This document shows, one piece after another, positions 29,304 to 37,755 of a DNA stretch of 64,000 nucleotides. Under the pieces are notes generated by a model. That model did not search any database and was not told where the DNA came from. It was given only the letters and a program-made list of their open reading frames with translations. This stretch comes from an uncultured Alkaliphilus sp. (lineage in GTDB: Bacteria; Bacillota; Clostridia; Peptostreptococcales; Natronincolaceae). Position numbers and translations under genes: made by a program. Numbering within the stretch: position 1 is the first letter of the stretch; the number at the start of each line of letters is the position of its first letter. Where the stretch lies: assembly GCA_938074565.1 (NCBI GenBank), contig CALJEQ010000044.1, positions 1-64,000 of the forward strand, read 5' to 3'.

Positions 29304-29480
29304 CTAATCTACCTTTGGAGCAGGATCTCCTAATAAACTAATAATACCATCAATATTATTAATTTCTTTAATATTAATTTCTTTAATATTAATATTGTTC
29401 TTTGCCCAAACCCCACTGCTACTTACCAGAAGAAAAGAAAAAACTAACATAGTTACTAATAGTTTTTTTATTTTATTCAT
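29304..29480 (-). CDS. Small secreted propeptide 1 with SLLGDPAP C-terminus (putative signal precursor)
   Basis: A 58-aa peptide not recognised as any named family. The structure is Lys-rich start, hydrophobic core (LLVTMLVFSFLLVSSSG), a signal-peptidase-like site after VWA, a spacer with a NIKEI duplication, and the C-terminus IISLLGDPAPKVD. A strong site (GGGAGG) precedes the ATG. It is the last gene of a probable operon behind the TPR regulator and propeptide 2, with which it shares SSSGVWAKNN and ISLLGDPAP exactly. This matches the design of PapR/NprX-type precursors, whose C-terminus becomes the signal. That role is inference. Confidence 0.72.
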   Translation of the reverse strand: MNKIKKLLVTMLVFSFLLVSSSGVWAKNNINIKEINIKEINNIDGIISLLGDPAPKVD

Positions 29481-29560
29481 GTTAAACGCCTCCCATTCAC
29501 ATTAAACTAATATTGCTATATTTTTCTGCATTAGCTAAACCTTAAAACATCCTTTAAAAA

Positions 29561-29725
29561 TTACATTCCTACAGGTGCAGGGTCACCTAATAAGCTAATG
29601 TTAGGCTTATTAACAATAGTAGTTTCATTAATACTGGCATTATTTTTTGCCCAAACCCCACTGCTACTTACTATAAGTAAAGAACAAACTAACACCGTCG
29701 CTAATACTGCCTTTATTTTTTTCAT
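29561..29725 (-). CDS. Small secreted propeptide 2 with SLLGDPAP C-terminus (putative signal precursor)
   Basis: A 54-aa peptide, a paralogue of the one downstream. It has a Lys-rich start, a hydrophobic core (AVLATVLVCSLLIVSSSG), the cleavage-like VWA-KNN, a variable spacer with NETTIVNKPN, and the end ISLLGDPAPVGM. The ribosome site TAGGAGG is strong. It starts 20 bp after the stop of the TPR regulator, so the regulator and peptide share a transcript, as in PlcR-PapR pairs. Identical ends with divergent spacers point to selection on the signal peptide and the C-terminal motif. Confidence 0.75.
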   Translation of the reverse strand: MKKIKAVLATVLVCSLLIVSSSGVWAKNNASINETTIVNKPNISLLGDPAPVGM

Positions 29726-29745
29726 TTTAAAGCCTCCTATCCATA

Positions 29746-31089
29746 TTATTCATTATTTAAGGCAAAATAATCCTTTCTAACTTTCAACATATAATCTACA
29801 CTTTTTTCTGTGTCTCCTGTTTTACAATAAATCTCTGCAAAGAAAATATTTAAATCATTTTCTTTTGTTTTAATCTTATTTTGTAAAATATATTTTTCAG
29901 CTATTTTTAAATGACTTATAGCTTTTTCATAATTTTCAAGAAAAACATAAGTTTGTATTAAAGTAAAATGAAATTCTATTATTAATTCTATATTATTATA
30001 TTCTTCAGCTAAAGCTAATCCTTCATTTAAAACATTAAATACCTTACTAATCCTTCCAGTCTTCATATAAGCTTTTGACTTAGTTAAATATATCCATAGG
30101 GTAGAAAACTTATATACTTTAACTTTTTCCTTTAATTCTAGTGCTTTATCAATATACTTTACTGCTCTATCTATCTTTTTAGTATTTAGTAAGGTACTTG
30201 CATAGTTTTCATAAACTAAAAATAACATTTCATCATCTAACTCTTCTTTTATTTCAAGCAGTTTACCATACACCTGTTCTGCCCTTTCAAAATTAGTCAT
30301 ATCTCTAAAGGTATTTGCCTCCAGCAACAGTATATGTGCATTATATTTCTGTAGAAGTTTTTGATCTTTCCATTTAGTTTCTTTAAACATACTTATATGC
30401 TGTAGAGCTATATCATACCTTTTTATTTTTCGGTAACACATAATAATATTTACACTTGACTGCATTCTTATTTTCTCACCGTTAGAGATGTCGTGGTGTA
30501 GAGTGGTATTATTTGCTAAAGTATAGTTAGTTATAGCTTGCTCTATAGACATTAACATCTGATTACTCATTCCTAAACAATTATATATATTGGCAACTTG
30601 ACTATAATTTTTATCTTCAATATAATAAGCCAACACCTCTGTAAACTCTTTTATGGCATTATTGTACTGATAGGTTAAGTAATTAAATTTTCCCCTTAAG
30701 AAAAGTAACTCTGACTTTTCCATTCTCAATTCCCACTTATTTACTAAACCTAACAATTTATCAAAAATAGGTGTCATTAGCTTTGCATCAATTTTTCCCG
30801 TATCTAATAATGACTGTATATACTTTAATTCTCCTTTAACTTCTTTTGTAATCCGTTCTATTTCTGTCTCCATTAAATATTCGGGGGTGATTTCTTTACC
30901 CATGTTTTTATAATATTGATTAAAGCTATCTGAAACTATTTTAGCAACACTCCAAGTTAACCCCCTCTTATTTCTTTCTATCATACTTATTAAACACTTT
31001 GAAACCTCTTCATTTGTAAGGTCGTCTTGCTTTAGACCTAAGTCTAATCGTAATTTTTTTATTTTTTCCCCTGGTGTTAGTCCCTCCAT
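29746..31089 (-). CDS. RRNPP-type transcriptional regulator: XRE HTH plus TPR repeats
   Basis: A 447-aa protein. Residues about 6-62 form an XRE-like helix-turn-helix (GEKIKKLRLDLGLKQDDLT through SMIERNKRGL). From about 100 to the end it is a run of TPR helices (for example FNYLTYQYNNAIKEFTEVLA, NIYNCLGMSNQMLMSIEQAI, VYENYASTLLNTKKIDRAV). This is the architecture of RRNPP receptors (PlcR, NprR, Rgg, PrgX), which bind re-imported secreted peptides. Two small propeptide genes follow directly. The GGAGGAG site is about 11 bases before the ATG. It is probably an orphan family member; target genes are unknown, and the nearby secreted caspase-like gene is a candidate. Confidence 0.85.
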   Translation of the reverse strand: MEGLTPGEKIKKLRLDLGLKQDDLTNEEVSKCLISMIERNKRGLTWSVAKIVSDSFNQYYKNMGKEITPEYLMETEIERITKEVKGELKYIQSLLDTGKIDAKLMTPIFDKLLGLVNKWELRMEKSELLFLRGKFNYLTYQYNNAIKEFTEVLAYYIEDKNYSQVANIYNCLGMSNQMLMSIEQAITNYTLANNTTLHHDISNGEKIRMQSSVNIIMCYRKIKRYDIALQHISMFKETKWKDQKLLQKYNAHILLLEANTFRDMTNFERAEQVYGKLLEIKEELDDEMLFLVYENYASTLLNTKKIDRAVKYIDKALELKEKVKVYKFSTLWIYLTKSKAYMKTGRISKVFNVLNEGLALAEEYNNIELIIEFHFTLIQTYVFLENYEKAISHLKIAEKYILQNKIKTKENDLNIFFAEIYCKTGDTEKSVDYMLKVRKDYFALNNE

Positions 31090-31506
31090 TAGATTACTTA
31101 CTCCTCCCTATTTTAAATATTATATGTATTTATAATAATTTATTTAATAGTAGTTTTATTTAATATGCTTTTTTATTAATAAAATTCTGTATAAAAATAT
31201 TCTATCGTAACATTTTAGTTATTATTTTATAATTATATATTAAATTTAACTTTATTTCAATAAGCAAGTTAATAATTTTCAATTTTATTCTTTGTTTCTT
31301 TAATTGCATCCCATAAACCAATTCACAAAACACTATTATGTTTTAATTATACAATGTAAATTTTAACAAAAATTTTGTGTATTTTAATATTGAAACTATG
31401 TTTTTTTATTCTATTGTATATATTACACTGATGTTTTATCAAGAAATCATGGGTTTTTTAAATTTTTATTACAATCAATAGGTTTATTATTTAACTCCCT
31501 TAATAC
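31090..31506. other. Upstream region of the RRNPP cassette
   Basis: About 417 bp of very AT-rich sequence with no gene. It must hold the promoter of the regulator-propeptide operon. I see no unambiguous -35/-10 pair or operator palindrome. Confidence 0.3.
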
Positions 31507-31537
31507 AAAAAAACTCTACCTAAATATAGATAGAGTT
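31507..31537 (-). terminator. Terminator of the DUF4446-lipid kinase operon
   Basis: Stem AACTCTA with TAGAGTT (about 31512-31535), followed on the minus strand by seven T residues. Confidence 0.82.
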
Positions 31538-31558
31538 CAAATATAGAGTAAAAGCTTA

Positions 31559-32443
31559 TTATTCCCTCATAAAAATTTGTATTTTTTCTTTATCAATGGT
31601 AAATTCAATATCCTTATCAATCTTTCGTATTTCACCATCTACATTAAGAAATTTATCTTGCGTTTTAACTAAAACCTTATCAGTTTTATAGAATTTAACC
31701 TCTTTATATTTCTTATGATTGCCCTTATAAACACTAGGAAATAAAAATAATAATTTTAGTTTAGACATTTTATCAATTATACAAACATCTAATAAACCGT
31801 CTAATACACTGGCATCTGGGGCTATTTCCATACCCCCACCATAATACCTACCATTACAAACAGCCATTAGCATGACTTCTTTTGTTACAGTAACTCCATT
31901 ATTTTCTATAGTAACTTCAAAGCTTTTATAACTTAATAAAACTTTTATTAATGCTAATAAATAAGCTTTTATTCCAGATAACCTTTTTTTTAACTTATTA
32001 GCACAATCAGCAATGTCTGCATCTAAACCAATAGATGCAACATTTGTAAAATACCAATTACCTGCTTTTCCTAAATCTATAGAAAAGTACTTACCATTTA
32101 GCAACAAACAAAAAGCCTCAACAGGATTAAGTGGTACATTTAAACTTTTTGCTAGATCATTTCCTGTTCCACAGGGGATAATACCAACTATTTTATTACT
32201 ACCAACAAGCCCATTAATAACTTCATTAACTGTACCGTCCCCCCCTACAGCAACAATAACGTCATAAGGGAGTTTTTCAATATTACATAAAATGTGGTTA
32301 GCACCACCATCTTTAACAGTATACTTTATATCGTATTTAATATTATTTTTTCTAAGCATGTCCATCAATATAGGTTTATACTTGTTTGCTTTATTATTTC
32401 CCGCAACTGGATTAACTATAAATAAATATCTAAAAGCCCTCAC
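31559..32443 (-). CDS. Diacylglycerol kinase family lipid kinase (YegS/DgkB-like)
   Basis: A 294-aa cytosolic lipid kinase fold. The N-terminal nucleotide-binding motifs are FIVNPVAGNN and VAVGGDGTVNEVINGL, then GIIPCGTGNDLAKSL. The C-terminal domain has GGGMEIAPDASVLDGLLDVC. It probably phosphorylates diacylglycerol or a related lipid with ATP. The exact substrate cannot be set. The start is a GTG directly abutting the stop of the DUF4446 gene, so the two are translationally coupled. Confidence 0.92.
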   Translation of the reverse strand: MRAFRYLFIVNPVAGNNKANKYKPILMDMLRKNNIKYDIKYTVKDGGANHILCNIEKLPYDVIVAVGGDGTVNEVINGLVGSNKIVGIIPCGTGNDLAKSLNVPLNPVEAFCLLLNGKYFSIDLGKAGNWYFTNVASIGLDADIADCANKLKKRLSGIKAYLLALIKVLLSYKSFEVTIENNGVTVTKEVMLMAVCNGRYYGGGMEIAPDASVLDGLLDVCIIDKMSKLKLLFLFPSVYKGNHKKYKEVKFYKTDKVLVKTQDKFLNVDGEIRKIDKDIEFTIDKEKIQIFMRE

Positions 32444-32992
32444 TTAACTTGCCTCTTTACTACTTCTTGAACCCTGTATTTCTGTATGGTCTAATACATT
32501 TGCCTTTGCTCTTTCTAGGGCTTGAAGTTCTTCAACAGAAAGACTATAGCTAGACTTACCACTTTTTACTGGTTTAGCATAAGAATAACTTTCACTTCTT
32601 CCATGAATACCTGTAATTATAATACCATCGTTATTGTTATTTAAAAAAGCTATAGAGAAACTTAAATCACTTCCTGTATCTTGAAATGCATTATATCTGA
32701 TGATCCCTACTTTTTGAACACAAAAACTTATTCTGTTATCAAGAATATCAATTTTCCTATTGATAGACTGCATATCATCATGTATTGTTTCAACTCTTGT
32801 TAAATGTTCCATTAATATGCCTTCAATATTTTTACCACTGGTGCCTTTTACTAACTTCTTATATTTATCTTTAAGATTAGAAGTTATTGCATAGTTTATA
32901 ATCATTAATAATATCAATAATAAATTCAGTATTACACTACCAATGATAATTGAAGCACTGAATTCTTCAACAAATAATAGAATGTTTTCCAT
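32444..32992 (-). CDS. DUF4446 family membrane protein
   Basis: A 182-aa protein with one N-terminal membrane helix (IIIGSVILNLLLILLMIINYA), a coiled-coil-like stretch (about 45-90) and the conserved core VGIIRYNAFQDTGSDLSFSIAFLN typical of DUF4446. These genes are usually found near parA/parB in clostridia, as here. Function unknown. The ribosome site AAAGGAGG is strong. Confidence 0.85.
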   Translation of the reverse strand: MENILLFVEEFSASIIIGSVILNLLLILLMIINYAITSNLKDKYKKLVKGTSGKNIEGILMEHLTRVETIHDDMQSINRKIDILDNRISFCVQKVGIIRYNAFQDTGSDLSFSIAFLNNNNDGIIITGIHGRSESYSYAKPVKSGKSSYSLSVEELQALERAKANVLDHTEIQGSRSSKEAS

Positions 32993-33062
32993 TAATTATC
33001 CTCCTTTTTACAATTTTAATACAACAATTACTTAGCTTAGTTTTTTAATATAATTAAATGGC

Positions 33063-33093
33063 TAAAAAAGATAAGGGACGCCACCGCATCCCC
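33063..33093 (-). terminator. Terminator of the cysteine desulfurase gene
   Basis: On the minus strand GGGATGC pairs with GCGTCCC (one G-T pair) around a GGTG loop (33075-33092). A T-run follows from 33070 to 33065. It overlaps the stop region of the gene. Confidence 0.85.
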
Positions 33094-34235
33094 TACAGTT
33101 GTTGGCATATATTATTTATTGCATCAATAGATGCATCAATATCTTCTTTAGTATTAAAATAACCAATGCTAAAACGCACTGTACCTTGCTCAAAAGATCC
33201 TATGGTTTTGTGGGCATAGGGGGCACAATGAAGACCCGGTCTTACTGCAATATTAAATACTTTATCTAAAATATATGCTATTTCAGATGAATCTTCTTCT
33301 CCAATATTAATTGAAATAACTGCCGCTTGTTTTTTTGAATCCATAGGTCCATAAATAGTAACCTTATCTATTTTTTTTAATTCATCAATAAAATACTGTG
33401 TTAGTTCCTCTTCATGTTTTCTTATTTTTTCTAATCCAATATTATCAATAAATTCTATACCTTTAGCAAGTCCAGTAATTCCAGGCGTGTTGGGTGTACC
33501 ACTTTCATATCGATCTGGCAACATTTCAGGTTGAACTAACTCTTCAGACTTACTACCTGTTCCACCTTCCTTAAAATGCATTACATCAAGATCATCTCTT
33601 ATATATAATACACCTACCCCTTGAGGCCCTAATAATCCTTTATGCCCTGGTATTGCTAATAAATCAATGTTATGTTTTTTCACATCAATTTCATATACTC
33701 CAGCAGTTTGTGCAGCATCTACTAAAAAATATATCCCTGCCTCTTTAGCTATCTTTCCAACAGCCTCTATTGGCATTAATGTCCCCGTTACATTTGATGC
33801 ATGGGTCATTACAATAAGCTTCGTATTACTTTTTATTTCCCTTCTTATCTGTTCAGAGTCAATAAAACCCACTTCATCACATTGAATAATTGTATTTTCA
33901 ATATTTATTTTTTCCAATGACTTAATGGGTCTTAAAACGGAGTTATGCTCCATACTAGTTGTAATAACATGATCTCCAGCCTTTAATATTCCTTTAATAG
34001 CCAAATTCAATGACTCAGTAGCATTTGAAGTAAATATTATTTGCATAGGATTATTAATATTGAAAAGTTTTGCTAGTAATTCTCTTGTATTAAAAATAAC
34101 TCTTCCTGCTTCTATTGCCATCTTATGACCAGATCTACCAGGATTAGCGCCAGAATGCCTCATTTGATTTAACATTGCTTCATAAACCACTTCAGGTTTT
34201 GGATAAGTTGTTGCAGCATTATCTAAATAAATCAC
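33093..34235 (-). CDS. Cysteine desulfurase family PLP enzyme
   Basis: A class V aminotransferase fold that takes sulfur from cysteine (or acts on selenocysteine). Visible are the start YLDNAATTYPKPEVVYEAM, the PLP-region SNATESLNLAIKG, the DAAQTAGVYEID segment, the Schiff-base lysine in AIPGHKGLLGPQG, and the catalytic-type cysteine loop RPGLHCAPYAH. At 380 aa it resembles the SufS-like subgroup found alone in clostridia rather than IscS. No scaffold gene is adjacent. The start is GTG at 34235 after GAGGAGGA. Confidence 0.92.
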   Translation of the reverse strand: MIYLDNAATTYPKPEVVYEAMLNQMRHSGANPGRSGHKMAIEAGRVIFNTRELLAKLFNINNPMQIIFTSNATESLNLAIKGILKAGDHVITTSMEHNSVLRPIKSLEKINIENTIIQCDEVGFIDSEQIRREIKSNTKLIVMTHASNVTGTLMPIEAVGKIAKEAGIYFLVDAAQTAGVYEIDVKKHNIDLLAIPGHKGLLGPQGVGVLYIRDDLDVMHFKEGGTGSKSEELVQPEMLPDRYESGTPNTPGITGLAKGIEFIDNIGLEKIRKHEEELTQYFIDELKKIDKVTIYGPMDSKKQAAVISINIGEEDSSEIAYILDKVFNIAVRPGLHCAPYAHKTIGSFEQGTVRFSIGYFNTKEDIDASIDAINNICQQL

Positions 34236-34330
34236 AAAAATCCTCCTCGCTTTTCAAGGAACTTATATCTTAATTATACCATATTCAAATTTACTACTAA
34301 TGCCACTTATTATTTATATAAATTAGATAA

Positions 34331-34352
34331 TAATGTTTCACGTGAAACATTA
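34331..34352. promoter_or_regulatory. parS centromere site next to parB
   Basis: Perfect TGTTTCACGTGAAACA at 34334-34349, with palindromic flanks extending to 22 bp. It lies just downstream of the parB stop, about 10 kb from oriC. Confidence 0.96.
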
Positions 34353-34363
34353 TTATAATATAC

Positions 34364-35239
34364 TTAAGCCCTATCTAACAACTCAACAATTCTTTCCAAA
34401 TCTTCATCACCGTAATACTCAATTTCTATTTTACCTTTTTTAGTTCCCTTATTAATAGTAACTTTAGTGCCAAATATTTTCTTCAAGTTATCTTCAATTT
34501 CCATCAATACATAATCTTTGCTCTTTTTATTGTTTTTCTTTTCACTTTTTTTACCTACATTTTTCTTTGGTTCTATCAACTCTTCAACTTGTCTAACATT
34601 TAATTTATGTTCTATAATTTGACTTGCAACAATAAACTGCTGATCAGCATCTTCTAACCTTAATAAAACACGACCATGTCCACTGCTTAAATCTCCTCGA
34701 CGTATCATCTCAATAACTCTTTCATCTAAATTGAGTAATCTTAACGAGTTTGCTATATAAGGGCGACTTTTTCCCATTGCTTCTGCCAACCCTTCTTGTG
34801 TAACTTGATATACTTCAATTATATATTTGTAGGCTAGGGCTTCTTCTATAATATTTAAATCTTCCCTTTGTAAATTTTCTACTAAGGCTATTTCAATAAT
34901 TTTATCATCATCATATTTTTTTACAATACAAGGTATTTCAGTCAATTGAAGTTCCTTTGCAGCCCTCCATCTTCGCTCCCCTGCAATAATCATAAAACCA
35001 TTTGCCTCTTGGCTTACAATAATAGGTTGAATAAAGCCATGTATTTTTATGGACTGTGCCAAATCTAGTATACTATTGCTATCAAAATCTTTTCTTGGCT
35101 GATTAGTATTAGGATATACTTTATTGATATTTATACTTTGTACATTACCTTCTTTTATTATACTTTCTTCTGCATCTGCATTAATTTGTGGAATAAGTGC
35201 TTCTAGACCTTTTCCTAAACCTCTTTTTTTTGTTGTCAT
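34364..35239 (-). CDS. parB: Chromosome partitioning protein ParB (Spo0J)
   Basis: CTP-dependent clamp that loads at parS and recruits SMC. The N-terminus KRGLGKGLEALI is typical. The ParB/Srx domain has PRKDFDSNSI and the CTP-binding GERRWRAAKEL. A helix-turn-helix (TQEGLAEAMGKSRPYIANSLRLL) and a C-terminal dimerisation domain follow. At 291 aa it is full length. It directly follows parA with no gap, and a parS site lies 15 bp after its stop. Confidence 0.96.
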   Translation of the reverse strand: MTTKKRGLGKGLEALIPQINADAEESIIKEGNVQSININKVYPNTNQPRKDFDSNSILDLAQSIKIHGFIQPIIVSQEANGFMIIAGERRWRAAKELQLTEIPCIVKKYDDDKIIEIALVENLQREDLNIIEEALAYKYIIEVYQVTQEGLAEAMGKSRPYIANSLRLLNLDERVIEMIRRGDLSSGHGRVLLRLEDADQQFIVASQIIEHKLNVRQVEELIEPKKNVGKKSEKKNNKKSKDYVLMEIEDNLKKIFGTKVTINKGTKKGKIEIEYYGDEDLERIVELLDRA

Positions 35240-36013
35240 CTAGACCACATCCTCCTCTAAATCAAGAAATTCCTCTGCTAATTCTAAATAAGCTTCTGCT
35301 CCCTTAGATTTTTCATCGTAATAAATAATTGGTTGTCCGTAACTTGGAGCTTCTGCTAATCTAACGTTTCTTGGTATAATAGTTGAATATACCTTCCCTT
35401 TAAAGTAAGTCTTAACTTCATCCACTACTTGTATGGAAAGATTAGTTCTACCGTCAAACATACTTATAACTACTCCTTGTATTTGTAAAGATGGATTAAT
35501 ACTCTTTTTAACTAACTGTATGGTATTCATTAATTGACTAACCCCTTCAAGGGCATAGTACTCACACTGAATAGGAATTAAAACACTGTCTACTGCTGAT
35601 AGTGAGTTAATAGTTAAAAGCCCCAACGAAGGAGGACAATCAATAAATATATAATCATATTCATTTTTAACTGTATTAATGGCTGTTCTTAGCTTATTTT
35701 CACGATTAACCATTCCAGCTAGTTCAATTTCTGCTCCTGCCAATTGTACACTGGAGGGTACAATATCTAAATTTTCATAATCAGTCCTTATAATGGCGGT
35801 TTTAATGTCGATCTCATTTACTATTACATCATATACTGTGTACTCCAATTTATTTTTATCAATACCAAATCCACTGGTGGTATTTCCTTGTGGATCAATG
35901 TCTATAACACAAACCTTTTTACCCCTTTGGGCAATACAAGCACTTAGGTTCACATTTGTAGTTGTTTTACCTACACCGCCTTTTTGATTGAAAATAGCCA
36001 CTACTTTACTCAA
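35240..36013 (-). CDS. parA: Chromosome partitioning ATPase ParA (Soj)
   Basis: A deviant Walker-type ATPase (KGGVGKTTTNVNLSA, with DIDPQGNTT and FIDCPPSLG) that partners ParB in origin segregation and regulates DnaA in Bacillus. At 257 aa it is standard. The start is TTG at 36013 with GGGAGTG upstream. The two-gene parA-parB operon lies 8.6 kb from dnaA, close to noc as in Bacillus. Confidence 0.96.
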   Translation of the reverse strand: MSKVVAIFNQKGGVGKTTTNVNLSACIAQRGKKVCVIDIDPQGNTTSGFGIDKNKLEYTVYDVIVNEIDIKTAIIRTDYENLDIVPSSVQLAGAEIELAGMVNRENKLRTAINTVKNEYDYIFIDCPPSLGLLTINSLSAVDSVLIPIQCEYYALEGVSQLMNTIQLVKKSINPSLQIQGVVISMFDGRTNLSIQVVDEVKTYFKGKVYSTIIPRNVRLAEAPSYGQPIIYYDEKSKGAEAYLELAEEFLDLEEDVV

Positions 36014-36437
36014 ATTTTATCACTCCCTTTCATTAAAGATAACTTTAACCCTATATATGTTCTACTATTTCGATATACCAATAAAATTACCCTGCTTTTA
36101 TCCTTCTTTTAATATATATGTCAATAATTCTTTCAATAAAACTATAAGGGTATTTCCATTTTTCCATACTTTTCTACAATAATAAAATGTGCTACAAATA
36201 GCCCTTATATCATATAACTAACTTAATTAAAAAACAATTATGTCTTTTGTTATTTTTACTATACTTATTTTATCAATTATTCCTATAAAAAGATATATAA
36301 AAGTCCCTGACCCTTATATAAATGTTTTATAATTTTTTTGAATTTAAGGTTACTAAATTTAAAAACCATTACATACAAATATATAGAGCTTTTTAATAAA
36401 TACTTAATTTAATATAAGAAACTAAGGGGGCATATAA
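36014..36437. other. Divergent gap between parA and the GDT1-like gene
   Basis: 424 bp of AT-rich sequence without a supported gene. It must carry the parA promoter (minus) and the promoter of the small membrane gene (plus). No box is convincing. Confidence 0.3.
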
Positions 36438-36707
36438 ATGCTACGTGTTATATTTTCGACTTTTATTATTGTATTTTTAGCTGAATTAGGGGATAAGACA
36501 CAATTACAAACAATGTTATTGGCAACTCAATCTGAATCTGTGTGGCCTGTATTTATTGGTTCATCATTAGCACTCATACTAAGCTCCTTCGTAGGAGTTA
36601 TTGCAGCTACATATATTAATAAGTTTATTAACCCTCAATACTTACAAACTGCCGCAGGTGTTATTTTTATTATTATAGGCTTTTTAACCCTATCAGGCAA
36701 ATTATAA
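36438..36707 (+). CDS. Half-size TMEM165/GDT1 family membrane protein
   Basis: An 89-aa protein with three hydrophobic helices and the hallmark ELGDKTQLQTMLLATQ. The family transports cations (Mn2+ or Ca2+) and normally has two such halves in about 190-220 aa. Here only one half is present, so it probably works as a dimer or with a partner encoded elsewhere. The AAGGGGGC site precedes the ATG. It is inserted on the plus strand between noc and parA, breaking the usual contiguous order. Its 3' end is shared with the noc terminator. Confidence 0.85.
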   Translation: MLRVIFSTFIIVFLAELGDKTQLQTMLLATQSESVWPVFIGSSLALILSSFVGVIAATYINKFINPQYLQTAAGVIFIIIGFLTLSGKL

Positions 36708-36728
36708 TTATATTGATCAAAAAAAAAC

Positions 36729-36762
36729 AAAAAGATTACCCATTAAAAGTAATCTTTTTTTA
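36729..36762. terminator. Bidirectional terminator between the GDT1-like gene and noc
   Basis: Stem AAAAGATTAC (36730-36739) with GTAATCTTTT (36749-36758). There are T-runs on the plus strand and A-runs upstream for the minus strand. Confidence 0.88.
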
Positions 36763-36838
36763 TATGTATTTTATTTTAATTTTAATCTCAAAATCTATCC
36801 AAAGTACCTTTAACATACAAATTTAACAAACAAATATA

Positions 36839-37636
36839 TTAAGTCTTAGGAATTTTAACTGTTACCTCTATATATTCACCTTTATCCACTTGACTAAATT
36901 CAGCATTTTCTTGCTTGTCTTTAATCGCATCATAGGCTTGCTTAATAGTATTAATATATATACGATAATTCATAAAACTTCTTATTTTTTGACTGCTTTT
37001 AGGTTCATTTTCTTGACTTATTTCCGTTAACATTGCTTGTACGACATCTTCTGTCTTTTTAACATTATAGTCATGTTTAATAATTTTTTCTAACGCCATC
37101 ATCCTTAATTCATCATCCGGAAGCTTTAATAATGCCCTAGCATGCCTCTCGGTTAAGTTGTTTTCTAATAGAGCCTTCTTAATATCAGGTCTTAATCGAA
37201 GAATTCTTAACTTATTAGCGATGGTTGATTGGTTTTTCCCAATATGTATTGCCAATTCTTGTTGTGTAAAACCATGATCTTGTATTAAATTACAATAACC
37301 CTCAGCTTCTTCAATAAAATTTAAATCTTCCCTTTGTAAATTCTCTATAATGGCTAAAACAGCTGAGTCTTTATCGTTATAATTTTTATGTACTATGGCA
37401 GGAATAGTTTCCAATTCAGCTAATTTTGCAGCTTTAAATCGTCGTTCTCCTGCTATTAATTCATATTTATTTTCACCAATTTGTCTTACACTAATAGGCT
37501 GTAATATTCCATAAGTTTTTATAGATTGACTCAATTCCTCTAAACTTAGCTGAGAAAAAGTTTTTCTTGGCTGATATGGATTGGGAATGATAGAATTTAT
37601 CGAAACCTCGATAATTTGTTTCTCTGCAATATTCAT
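36839..37636 (-). CDS. noc: ParB-family protein, probable nucleoid occlusion factor Noc
   Basis: A ParB paralogue of 265 aa. The ParB/Srx domain has NPYQPRKTFSQLS and GERRFKAAKLAEL. The helix-turn-helix is TQQELAIHIGKNQSTIANKLRIL. A C-terminal domain differs from ParB. Its place between rsmG and parA is that of noc in Bacillus, where Noc binds its own sites and blocks division over the chromosome. The reading frame extends 32 codons upstream, but GAGAGGG just before the ATG at 37636 sets the start. A general second ParB role cannot be excluded. Confidence 0.88.
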   Translation of the reverse strand: MNIAEKQIIEVSINSIIPNPYQPRKTFSQLSLEELSQSIKTYGILQPISVRQIGENKYELIAGERRFKAAKLAELETIPAIVHKNYNDKDSAVLAIIENLQREDLNFIEEAEGYCNLIQDHGFTQQELAIHIGKNQSTIANKLRILRLRPDIKKALLENNLTERHARALLKLPDDELRMMALEKIIKHDYNVKKTEDVVQAMLTEISQENEPKSSQKIRSFMNYRIYINTIKQAYDAIKDKQENAEFSQVDKGEYIEVTVKIPKT

Positions 37637-37755
37637 CGATTTAATCCCTCTCTTCTTGATTAATTCCTTTATAGTTATTCGATAAAAAAAAGTTGAGTCC
37701 TGCAAAAATATAGTATAAATAATAAATTTCATTTTACAAAAACCTACTTTTTTCT

